Part shown: positions 27,387-34,587 of the stretch, one piece after another
How positions within the stretch are numbered: the stretch's first letter is position 1
How the letters are laid out: the number at the start of each line of letters is the position of its first letter
NCBI RefSeq assembly: GCF_014898095.1
Contig: NZ_CP062946.1
Span: forward strand, 2,542,001 to 2,606,000
From: Thalassotalea sp. LPB0316
Lineage (GTDB): Bacteria > Pseudomonadota > Gammaproteobacteria > Enterobacterales > Alteromonadaceae
DNA length: 64,000 bases
Direction of reading: 5' to 3'
Made by a program: the position numbers and the translations under genes
The notes under the pieces: model-generated
The model's database searches: none
Told to the model about the DNA's origin: nothing
Seen by the model: only the letters and a program-made list of their open reading frames with translations

Positions 27387-28076
27387 TTAATGACATTGTT
27401 CCGCAGGGCTATGCTTTATCCAACATGCCTTACTCTCTTCAATTTTAAATATCTTGTCATTAAGAAAACACATTGCCGCCTTAGAAGCCTCTTTAGCCTC
27501 TCCACTTGGCTTTAAATCAGATCTAGGTGGAGCTTGTAATACTATATCGTTACTCGGAAATCCTCCCATGCAATCAATGTATACTCCATTAGCTCTAGAC
27601 GGTACTTCTGAATTTAAACAGTGTAGAAGTTCGGTTTCTTTTCTTTCAAGGCACTCGCTAATTAATTCAAAATTAGGATCTACAGCATTTGATGCTGCAA
27701 TAAAAATTTCTAAATAAGTAAGGTCATCTATATATTTATCACACATTGGTGACTTTTCTTCTGAAAAACATATATATTTAGCAGTAGTATTGCCTTTACC
27801 AAATCTATCATCACACCATTTCTGAGCGCGGTCTCTATCTGAGAAATTTGGCTGACAATACCAAAATCCCGCATCTTTCAACGTATTGAAGCCAAAGGGG
27901 TCATTCCAACTATTAAAACCACCATAACCATAAGGGTTGTTCCAGTTGTTGAAACTACCAAAGCCACCATACCCGATAACGTTAGCGGAGAGGTTTTGTC
28001 CTAAGAGAGGGTCACTTACTCGCCCAAAGCAGACATTAACGTTGGCATCAGTGACTAAGTTACTGCTATTTCGCAT
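27387..28076 (-). CDS. hypothetical Cys-rich protein with Gly/Asn/Trp-rich N-terminus
   Basis: The 229 residues have two parts. The first 65 or so contain an imperfect repeat (SFNNWNNPYGYG then GFNSWNDPFGFN) rich in Gly, Asn and aromatic residues. The remainder has about ten cysteines (for example WYCQPNF, KYICFSEEKSPMC, AACFL-like MCFLNDK, CWIKHSPAEQCH), suggesting a disulfide-bonded extracytoplasmic domain. No signal peptide is visible at the ATG used; AAGGAAGG abuts this ATG with no spacing, so the true start is uncertain and the 5' end may be lost. No family is recognised. Confidence 0.5.
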   Translation of the reverse strand: MRNSSNLVTDANVNVCFGRVSDPLLGQNLSANVIGYGGFGSFNNWNNPYGYGGFNSWNDPFGFNTLKDAGFWYCQPNFSDRDRAQKWCDDRFGKGNTTAKYICFSEEKSPMCDKYIDDLTYLEIFIAASNAVDPNFELISECLERKETELLHCLNSEVPSRANGVYIDCMGGFPSNDIVLQAPPRSDLKPSGEAKEASKAAMCFLNDKIFKIEESKACWIKHSPAEQCH

Positions 28077-28510
28077 ACATCCTTCCTTTGCTTTAATGAT
28101 TATGTTTGTCGTTGCCTTGTTACAGCTTTTGTGAGCAACGATTTAGGCGAGGTGGTTCAATGCCCTAACCCGTTAAGGTTAATCTATCCTGTTATTTCCA
28201 ACTAAAAATAAGCTTGCAAAACAGTGGATTAACCTTGATATATTTTTATAGCAGGTTATTGACGCAAACAATGTAAAGACATGTTAAGAAATGGGTTTAG
28301 CGTAATGATAGGCTAGGAGCATCAAGGTTTTGATTGATTATGAGGTGTTGATAAACTGTTTTGGTAACGCTATTTGCAGGCAATTAAAGAATGAAACATG
28401 CATGACACCTTGCTATTGAAGTAAGGCAATAAGCGAGGCAAACATGTTGTACACTGTTGTCTTTACTATGTGCTTTGCTTGGCAAACGGTGCTTGATCGC
28501 TTTTAACACA
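28077..28510. other. non-coding gap between the Cys-rich gene and the integrase
   Basis: There are about 430 bases without a supported gene. It contains an inverted repeat, AAGGTTAATC (28,175-28,184) and GATTAACCTT (28,227-28,236), 42 bases apart. This could be a structured RNA or a recombination-related site, but nothing firmer can be said. No integron attC signature was found. Confidence 0.4.
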
Positions 28511-28535
28511 GGGGCAGAAAAACTGCCCCTGTTAA
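28511..28535 (-). terminator. hairpin terminator after the integrase gene
   Basis: CAGGGGCAG and CTGCCCCTG pair around a 5-base loop immediately after the integrase stop. No long T run follows on the minus strand. Confidence 0.6.
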
Positions 28536-28536
28536 T

Positions 28537-29148
28537 TCAAACTTCGATAGATTCGGAGATATCCAAAGCATCATCCACTTCGATACCTAAATATCTAACA
28601 GTGCTTTCAAGCTTTTTATGTCCAAGTAAAAGCTGCACAACGCGAAGGTTTTTCGTTTTTTGGTAAATCATATAAGCCTTCGTTCGCCTCATTGAGTGGG
28701 TACTGTAAAGTGACTGATCAAGGCCTAATGTTTCAATCCACTGCTTGAAGATCCGGTTATATTGCCGCGTGGTAATATGTTCGGATTTATGAATACGAGA
28801 TTTAAAAAGAAAATCTGTCGACTTAAGATTTGCCTTGTTTATCCATTGCTGAACCGACTCTCTTGTGCCTTTTGTAATTTCAAACTGTACGGGCGTATTG
28901 GTTTTCTGCTGTATGACATGTGCTCTGGGCATAACACGTTGACCATAAGCGATATCAGAGACGCGAAGTTTTACTAAATCACAACCTCTCAATTTACTGT
29001 CTAAAGCTAAGTTGAATAACGCTAAATCTCGCGTATTATTCTCTAATTCCAGCCTAATTCTAATCCCCCAGACATGTGATACTTTAAGCGGTTTTCGCTG
29101 CCCAATGATTTTGCCTTTATTCCAAGGCGTGATGGTAGATTTATGCAT
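28537..29148 (-). CDS. solo tyrosine recombinase (FimB-size integrase)
   Basis: This 203-residue protein is only a catalytic domain, like FimB/FimE, with no long N-terminal arm-binding domain. The catalytic set is visible: R in LDSKLRGCDLVKL, K in QQKTNTPVQFE, HxxR in THSMRRTK, H in LLLGHKKLEST, and the nucleophile Y in TVRYLGIEVDDA. It is of a widespread plasmid- and island-borne type with no settled function. No flanking inverted repeats of an invertible switch were found nearby. It lies beside higBA with divergent transcription and presumably belongs to the mobile part of the island. Confidence 0.88.
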   Translation of the reverse strand: MHKSTITPWNKGKIIGQRKPLKVSHVWGIRIRLELENNTRDLALFNLALDSKLRGCDLVKLRVSDIAYGQRVMPRAHVIQQKTNTPVQFEITKGTRESVQQWINKANLKSTDFLFKSRIHKSEHITTRQYNRIFKQWIETLGLDQSLYSTHSMRRTKAYMIYQKTKNLRVVQLLLGHKKLESTVRYLGIEVDDALDISESIEV

Positions 29149-29201
29149 AATAACTCCTCCTGTTGAAGGACTATTGATTATGACCTATATTCATACACAA
29201 A

Positions 29202-29230
29202 TTGAAAAGTGTACGCTATTAACGTATAGT
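29202..29230 (+). promoter_or_regulatory. higBA promoter with embedded operator dyad
   Basis: TTGAAA (29,202-29,207) and TATAGT (29,225-29,230) are separated by exactly 17 bases. Start of transcription would fall at about the ATG of higB (29,238), predicting a leaderless mRNA. Between the boxes lies an imperfect palindrome, TACGCTATTAACGTA (29,212-29,226; six of seven pairs match), in the right place for HigA-HigBA autorepression. Confidence 0.65.
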
Positions 29231-29237
29231 TTTGGTC

Positions 29238-29570
29238 ATGGAAGCCATATTTATAGAATCAAGTATTTTTGAAAAACATAGACAAAGTTATATGTCTGAT
29301 GATGAGTATCGTGCTTTTCAGCAGGAATTGCTTATCAACCCGTTACAGGGAGATGTTATTCAAGGTACTGGTGGGTTAAGGAAAATTCGAGTAGCCGCAA
29401 AAGGTAAAGGCAAACGAGGAGGGGCAAGAATTATTTATTATTACTTCGTTCAATACCGCCGATTTTATTTACTTACCGTATACGCCAAAAATGAAATGGC
29501 GGATTTAACAGCAAGCCAAAAGGCGCAGTTAAAAGACTTTATGGAGGTCTGGAAAAATGAGCAATCGTGA
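29238..29570 (+). CDS. higB: HigB-2-type RelE-superfamily toxin
   Basis: This 110-residue mRNA interferase is close in sequence to Vibrio cholerae HigB-2: IFIESSIFEKHRQ, then QELLINPLQGDVIQGTGGLRK, then RVAAKGKGKRGGARIIYYY, then FYLLTVYAKNEMADL. The basic KGKGKRGGAR loop and the RRFYLLTVYAKNE strand form the RNase face. It cuts ribosome-bound mRNA when not held by HigA. ATG 29,238 is chosen over TTG 29,232; there is no Shine-Dalgarno, in keeping with the leaderless prediction. The toxin gene comes first, and its end overlaps higA by 14 bases. Confidence 0.92.
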   Translation: MEAIFIESSIFEKHRQSYMSDDEYRAFQQELLINPLQGDVIQGTGGLRKIRVAAKGKGKRGGARIIYYYFVQYRRFYLLTVYAKNEMADLTASQKAQLKDFMEVWKNEQS

Positions 29571-29871
29571 TTTATTTTCTGAGTTAACAACTGCCTTGAA
29601 TGAAGCAAAAGCTCATAGTGAAGGCAAGTTAACGTTAAAAACACATGAGGTAAAAGAAGCGAGTAATTTGGAGATTAGCCCCCAAGAGATAGTGTCGATA
29701 AGAGAGCAATACAATATGTCTAGAGGGGTCTTCGCTCGATATCTTCATACGTCTGCACGCACCTTAGAAAACTGGGAACAAGGTCGAAGTGCCCCCAATG
29801 GTCAAGCAGTCACGTTACTCAAACTTGTGCAGACTCACCCTGAAACCCTTTCTCATATTGCATCGCTTTAG
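29557..29871 (+). CDS. higA: HigA-2-type XRE antitoxin
   Basis: This 104-residue protein has an N-terminal toxin-binding part (RDLFSELTTALNEAKAHSEG) and a C-terminal helix-turn-helix (ISPQEIVSIREQYNMSRGVFARYLHTSARTLENWEQG, positions ~39-74) of the HigA/XRE kind. It neutralises HigB and should repress the operon through the dyad at 29,212-29,226. GGAGG lies before its ATG inside the end of higB. A strong terminator follows. Confidence 0.92.
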   Translation: MSNRDLFSELTTALNEAKAHSEGKLTLKTHEVKEASNLEISPQEIVSIREQYNMSRGVFARYLHTSARTLENWEQGRSAPNGQAVTLLKLVQTHPETLSHIASL

Positions 29872-29897
29872 GTGCTGAGGCTTTATCTAGTTCAAAC

Positions 29898-29935
29898 AAA
29901 AACGGGAAGCAAACTTTAAGGCTTCCCGTTTTTAT
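29898..29935 (+). terminator. intrinsic terminator after higBA
   Basis: AAAAACGGGAAGC (29,898-29,910) and GCTTCCCGTTTTT (29,921-29,933) pair perfectly and end in a T run. Confidence 0.9.
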
Positions 29936-30110
29936 ATTTAAGGCAATAAAAGCGTCCGCTTTTTCTGACGTATATTACATTCAAAATAGGTGCTGAAAGC
30001 CCGAAAACGTACAAACTCTGACGATGATTCGATTGAGAGTGAATGTCAGCAATTGGCGCATTCTTCCCGCTATAGCGACATGTTCAACTTAGCGCACATA
30101 TTATAGCGTG

Positions 30111-30139
30111 CAAGTTATACTTGTCCTATAAAATGTACA
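30111..30139 (+). promoter_or_regulatory. putative yefM-yoeB operator region
   Basis: CAAGTTATACTTG (30,111-30,123) is a dyad with 5-bp arms, and ATGTACAAC (30,133-30,141) contains the TGTACA core known from YefM operators in E. coli. Both lie within 45 bases of the yefM start. Autoregulation by YefM-YoeB is inferred. Confidence 0.5.
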
Positions 30140-30152
30140 ACTAGAGGTTGTT

Positions 30153-30407
30153 ATGAGAATAGTATCGTTCACAGAAGCAAGAAATAGTTTAAAAGCAGTG
30201 CTAGATGGTATCGTTAATGACGCTGACACAACAGCGATCACGCGTAGAGACTCTGAAGATGCAATTGTTATGTCATTAGACTATTACAACAGTCTGATGG
30301 AAACCGTGCACCTGCTCCGTTCACCAGCAAATACTGAACACTTGAATCGTTCGATATCACAATATAAGTCAGGTAAGGTAAATCACAGAGACTTAATTGA
30401 TGACTAA
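30153..30407 (+). CDS. yefM: YefM-type antitoxin (Phd/YefM family)
   Basis: This 84-residue protein begins MRIVSFTEARNSLKAVLDGI and continues ADTTAITRRDSEDAIVMSLDYYNSLMET, the typical Phd/YefM DNA-binding half. The C-terminal toxin-wrapping tail ends SGKVNHRDLIDD. It neutralises YoeB and represses its own operon. AGAGG lies just before the ATG. The stop overlaps yoeB by 8 bases. Confidence 0.94.
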   Translation: MRIVSFTEARNSLKAVLDGIVNDADTTAITRRDSEDAIVMSLDYYNSLMETVHLLRSPANTEHLNRSISQYKSGKVNHRDLIDD

Positions 30408-30663
30408 TCGTTTACTTTCTTGGACGGACGAGGCTTGGGATCCTTATCTATATTGGCAAACACAAGATAATAAAACGCTGAAGCGTATCAATAAACTGGT
30501 TACTGATGTTAAGCGTTCACCTTTTGAAGGCATTGGTAAACTAGAGCCTTTAAAAGAAAATTTAACTAGCTTTTGGTCTAGCCGAATAGATGATACCAAT
30601 CGTTTAGTTAATGCCGTTGATGATCATGCGATAACAATAATTTCGTGTCATTATCATTACTAA
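30400..30663 (+). CDS. yoeB: YoeB-type mRNA interferase toxin
   Basis: This 87-residue RelE-superfamily toxin contains WTDEAWDPYLYWQTQD, KRSPFEGIGKLEPLKENL with the catalytic glutamate, the RLVNAV strand, and the invariant C-terminus CHYHY with catalytic His and Tyr. It cleaves mRNA at the ribosomal A site when released from YefM. ATG 30,400 is preferred to the TTG three bases upstream. Just past its stop is an 8-bp tandem repeat. Confidence 0.94.
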   Translation: MTNRLLSWTDEAWDPYLYWQTQDNKTLKRINKLVTDVKRSPFEGIGKLEPLKENLTSFWSSRIDDTNRLVNAVDDHAITIISCHYHY

Positions 30664-30664
30664 A

Positions 30665-30711
30665 TAACTCAGTAACTTAGTAACTCAGTAACTCAGTAAC
30701 TCAGTAACTCA
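30665..30711. repeat. 8-bp tandem repeat (TAACTCAG)n
   Basis: Nearly six head-to-tail copies of TAACTCAG begin two bases after the yoeB stop; one copy reads TAACTTAG. Such short tandem repeats change length by slippage. No function is evident. Confidence 0.9.
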
Positions 30712-30868
30712 AAGCTATCCGCTGCTAGCTACCAAATCAACGAGGGTAAAAATTAAAACCACGTTTTTCGTGAATTTATGGCTTATCGTTTTCAGCCCGC
30801 GTTGAGGTGTAAGTTAAAGTCTGTAATTTAACCAACTAACTTACAAAAGTTTTGGTTGTTTTATCATG

Positions 30869-32185
30869 CTATTCGTTGATCACCTGATAAATCACCGGGT
30901 TTTCATCCGCTTTGTGCTCACCAATGGATAATGCTGATAAATATTGCGCCATTGCTTTATTGGCCGAAGCTTCATCGGTCGCATGAATTTGAGCAACCAC
31001 ATCACCTTTGCTCACTTTAGTACCGACCGGCATAACATGATCAAAGCCAACACTGTGATCAACGTTATCGGTATTAGATATACGACCACCACCAAGCTCT
31101 ACGACTGACAAACCAATATCCCGAGTTTGCATGTGATTAATATAACCTGACTGCCCTACTTTAATGTCTTTAACAATCTTTGCTTTGGGCATATATGCCC
31201 AAGGTTGGCTAAGGTAGTCATTCGGCCCGCCAAGTGCGGCTATCATTTTCTCAAACTGTTCAGCCGCCTGACCATTAGCTAACACAGCATTGATGCGCTG
31301 ATTAGCATCAATTTCACTTGTTGCTATTTGACTATTTATCAACATCAACTCAGCAAGTTTAATGACCACAGCATGGAGTCTTGGGTCGCGATATTCACCC
31401 GTTAAGTATTGAACTGTTTCAAACATTTCAATCGCATTGCCCGCACTGCGACCTAGCACCTGATTCATATCAGTGATCACGGTTTGCGTAACAACACCAG
31501 CTTGATTACTTACCCGATTAATACTTTTGGCGAGCGCTATTGCGTCATCAAGGTTATTCATCATAGCGCCATTGCCCACTTTTACATCCATCACTAAGCC
31601 ATCAAGACCAGCAGCGAGCTTTTTAGACAAAATGGAAGCGGTGATCAGGGGAATTGACTCAACACAAGCCGTGACATCACGAATACCGTACAAGCGCTTA
31701 TCTGCTGGTGCCAAATCAGTTGTTTGCGAAATAATCGCAAGGCGGTCGCGCTTAACGATTTTTTTGAATGCTTCAATTGACGGCGTAACATTAAAACCCT
31801 TGATACTTTCTAACTTATCAGCCGTGCCACCGGTATGACCAAGACCTCGCCCAGAAATCATCGGCACGTAAGCGCCGCATGCAGCAACAATAGCGGCTAA
31901 CATAAAGCTAACCTTATCACCGACGCCACCAGTTGAATGTTTATCTACCACAGCGCCATCAATATCAGGCCAACGCAGTACTTGCCCTGAATTCATCATA
32001 GCTAACGTCAGGGCTGTGATCTCATCAGTATTCATGCCTTGTTGAAAAATCGCCATCGCCATCGCGCCAGCTTGGGCGTCATTGAAGCTATTATTGACTA
32101 AACCATCAACAAACTGCGCGATTTGCGCCTGTGTCAACACTTTGCCATCGCGTTTTAGCCGAATAATTTCTTGTGGTAAAAGCAT
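30869..32185 (-). CDS. deoA: thymidine phosphorylase
   Basis: This 438-residue protein matches DeoA: the N-terminal LLPQEIIRLKRDGKVLTQAQI, the phosphate-binding DKHSTGGVGDKVSF, the active-site MISGRGLGHTGGTADKLES, and VMDVKVGNGAMM. It splits thymidine and deoxyuridine to base and deoxyribose-1-phosphate, supplying DeoB and DeoC. It follows cdd on the same strand with 9 bases between, forming a cdd-deoA operon. The rest of the pathway is on the other side of the island. Confidence 0.96.
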   Translation of the reverse strand: MLLPQEIIRLKRDGKVLTQAQIAQFVDGLVNNSFNDAQAGAMAMAIFQQGMNTDEITALTLAMMNSGQVLRWPDIDGAVVDKHSTGGVGDKVSFMLAAIVAACGAYVPMISGRGLGHTGGTADKLESIKGFNVTPSIEAFKKIVKRDRLAIISQTTDLAPADKRLYGIRDVTACVESIPLITASILSKKLAAGLDGLVMDVKVGNGAMMNNLDDAIALAKSINRVSNQAGVVTQTVITDMNQVLGRSAGNAIEMFETVQYLTGEYRDPRLHAVVIKLAELMLINSQIATSEIDANQRINAVLANGQAAEQFEKMIAALGGPNDYLSQPWAYMPKAKIVKDIKVGQSGYINHMQTRDIGLSVVELGGGRISNTDNVDHSVGFDHVMPVGTKVSKGDVVAQIHATDEASANKAMAQYLSALSIGEHKADENPVIYQVINE

Positions 32186-32194
32186 AAAATATCC

Positions 32195-32590
32195 CTATTT
32201 ATTGAGGTAATCAGGGGTAAAGGCGTCTGGCAACAAATCTGACACCGACCACTGCTTAACATTGCCTAAGTGATTAACGGCATATACGTTGGCATCTTGC
32301 GCCATAAACTCAACAATCACTTGACGACATGCTCCACATGGTGGTGTGAGGTTTTCTTCTTCTGTATAAACAACCAACTCACTAAAACGCTGCTGCCCAT
32401 TAATAACCCCTTGTGCAATACAGTTACGCTCCGCACAAACGGTTAAGCCATAGGAGGCATTTTCAACGTTACAGCCTTTGATGATACTATTATCGAGTGT
32501 TAGTGCTGCTGCACCTACACGAAATTTACTATAGGGCGCGTAAGCCTTTGCATAGGCTGATTTAGCTGCAATTACAAGTTGCTCAAACAC
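32195..32590 (-). CDS. cdd: cytidine deaminase
   Basis: This 131-residue homotetrameric-type deaminase has the zinc motif CAERNCIAQG with the catalytic glutamate and PPCGACRQVIVEF with the other two cysteines. It converts cytidine and deoxycytidine to uridine forms, which Udk or DeoA can use. The start is GTG (32,588-32,590) with AAGGAG upstream. A lone CytR-like octamer (AATGCAAC, 32,654-32,661) lies in its leader, not enough to claim regulation. Confidence 0.94.
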   Translation of the reverse strand: MFEQLVIAAKSAYAKAYAPYSKFRVGAAALTLDNSIIKGCNVENASYGLTVCAERNCIAQGVINGQQRFSELVVYTEEENLTPPCGACRQVIVEFMAQDANVYAVNHLGNVKQWSVSDLLPDAFTPDYLNK

Positions 32591-32775
32591 GACTGACTCC
32601 TTACATCCTGACCAAACGGTTAAGATTGGTTACATTAAGATAATAAAATGCCGAATGCAACAAGTTTATAACCAATGGATTAAGAATAGATAAAATACAC
32701 GAGCGATAAACGCTCAGATGTATATAGTAAATCAATTAAGCGTTGGGAACTTAACAAGCGTGTTAAGATTTGGTG

Positions 32776-32803
32776 AAACACCAGCGCGAATGCACTGGTG
32801 TTT
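32776..32803 (-). terminator. hairpin after the DUF3466 gene
   Basis: AAACACCAG and CTGGTGTTT pair around a 10-base loop, 21 bases beyond the DUF3466 stop. The T run is short. Confidence 0.5.
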
Positions 32804-32823
32804 ATTAGGCAGGAATGCGTATT

Positions 32824-34569
32824 TTATTTGCGACGGCGGAATAACACTAGGCCGATTAACAGTGAAAGTAGACTGGTTGAACCAAAGGCCGCGCCTTGGC
32901 GCACTACTTTACCTTCTTCTTCTGCAGTACATTCGTCGATTTCACCGTTCACTGGGTCTAAGCGAATATGACGAACAACATCTTCATACAAAGTATTGCC
33001 GTTTTCATCGACAACCAACTCGCCTTTAGCATCTTTGCGCGGCACTTTGAGTACAGCGGTTGCCATAATTTGATTAGCGTCGTTAATGTGGCGAGCTTCA
33101 AGAATATCATATGGGCTATCACATGCCGTTAAGACATTCACGTCAGTAAATGTTTCAGCTGCAATATCATAAATAAACCCGTGATTTCGGCGCGGCTGTG
33201 ATGAGTTATCGTTGCGATTTTCATATTCGGCATAGCCAACAATTAAACCGTTTTCATTAATCGAACGTGCCGAACTTGCTGAGCCGGTGAAGAAACCTTT
33301 TGGTTTTACCATCGTTGGGTTTTCTTCGTTGGTATCTACATAATAAAACGAAGTTCGTTGAACACCTTCAATGTACTCATTAACATGACCAACGGCGATA
33401 CCTGCATCGTTAATATCAAACGCGCGCGAGTCAAACTCAAGGCCGTGATCTTCAGTAAAGTCGTACACTTCGCCATCTTTATAAATCACAGCGTAAAATG
33501 AACGTCTTTCACCCGAGCTTGGGTTAGTTTGATTTTCATTGATCCAACCGTGTGAGTAACCAACCGCAACGCCTGAAGCGTTAACTGCCTGAACGAAACC
33601 TGCAAATACACGGCCATCTTCTTCATTTGGTGTCACTAGCCAATCTAACTGTGTGCTTTCAACCACATCACCATTGCTATCTAACGTCCAGATAAATGGA
33701 TGAATGTCGTATAGATTAGCGCGTAAGTTTTGAATACAAGCTTCTTTAGGTTGATTATCAAGAATATCTGGATCGCTACAACCTCCGTCGGTATCTCGCT
33801 CAATAATGTCGATTAAATCTTGATCAACACCTGTACTTGCAAAACCAACCGCTGTATTACCCTCGATATCAAGAATACCAGACTCACCGCCATAACGCGC
33901 TTCTGGTGCGGTAATCGTTTTTATTGTTGTGCCGTAATCAGTTGTTAAAAACGCCTGGCGATTCGAGTCGTTTAAGTAAAACGTAAGTTCATCACCATCA
34001 GATTGAGTGAATTCGAGCGGTAAAAATGGCTTGGTCGCAACCCCGTATATCCAGCCATTATCGGTAATACCGGTAACAATGTCGTTGGTTGAGCGTGATA
34101 AGGTGTCAGTACCTTCAAATACCTGATCGAAAACCACCAATTCTTCTGGGCCATTACCTCGATCAAAATAGCTCACTGAATCAACAACTTTTTGATAGTT
34201 GTTATTATTAATACTGGCTAAGTAGCGAACGGCCCATGCTAAGTCATTCGCGGTAGGTGTACCAGCTCGCAATGCATCAGGATCTTCTATGTCGTTTAAA
34301 CCAAAGGCTAATTCGTGTTCACGCTCAGCCTTAGTTTCAATGGCAATAAAATCATTTTCATCTAAATACTGAAATAAAACAGGAAAGTTATATGATCCAT
34401 TACCAGCTGAAACTTGCTCATTTAGGGCGTTTTGACCGATACCATAACTAAATTCTTGTGCGGGTAATTCCCCTAAATCGACAACAACATACTTGGCTGC
34501 CTGTGCGCTAGTTACTGCTAATACGCTACCTACAGAGGCGGCTAAAAGTGTTTTCACAAATTTGTTCAT
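32824..34569 (-). CDS. DUF3466 family exported protein
   Basis: This 581-residue precursor has a signal peptide ending TSAQAAK and a long extracytoplasmic region of repeated short beta units (ITDNGWIYGVA, INDAGIAVGHV, INENGLIVGYA, INDANQIMATA). This pattern is typical of DUF3466 and suggests a propeller-like fold. The C-terminus is GSTSLLSLLIGLVLFRRRK: a small-residue motif, one hydrophobic helix and a basic cluster, which resembles a GlyGly-CTERM type sorting signal though the double glycine is missing. Function is unknown. It lies directly after uup on the same strand, 18 bases apart. Confidence 0.82.
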   Translation of the reverse strand: MNKFVKTLLAASVGSVLAVTSAQAAKYVVVDLGELPAQEFSYGIGQNALNEQVSAGNGSYNFPVLFQYLDENDFIAIETKAEREHELAFGLNDIEDPDALRAGTPTANDLAWAVRYLASINNNNYQKVVDSVSYFDRGNGPEELVVFDQVFEGTDTLSRSTNDIVTGITDNGWIYGVATKPFLPLEFTQSDGDELTFYLNDSNRQAFLTTDYGTTIKTITAPEARYGGESGILDIEGNTAVGFASTGVDQDLIDIIERDTDGGCSDPDILDNQPKEACIQNLRANLYDIHPFIWTLDSNGDVVESTQLDWLVTPNEEDGRVFAGFVQAVNASGVAVGYSHGWINENQTNPSSGERRSFYAVIYKDGEVYDFTEDHGLEFDSRAFDINDAGIAVGHVNEYIEGVQRTSFYYVDTNEENPTMVKPKGFFTGSASSARSINENGLIVGYAEYENRNDNSSQPRRNHGFIYDIAAETFTDVNVLTACDSPYDILEARHINDANQIMATAVLKVPRKDAKGELVVDENGNTLYEDVVRHIRLDPVNGEIDECTAEEEGKVVRQGAAFGSTSLLSLLIGLVLFRRRK

Positions 34570-34587
34570 TTAACTACTGTGCTCTTT

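Noticed and set aside
28077..30152. Integron cassette array, suggested by the recombinase and HigBA-2
   Set aside because: The recombinase is FimB-size and lacks the IntI-specific extra domain, and no RYYYAAC/GTTRRRY attC pair with the right fold was seen.
32654..32661. CytR-type octamer AATGCAAC upstream of cdd
   Set aside because: A single octamer occurs by chance; CytR needs paired half-sites, and none was found before deoB, udk, deoD or the TonB receptor.
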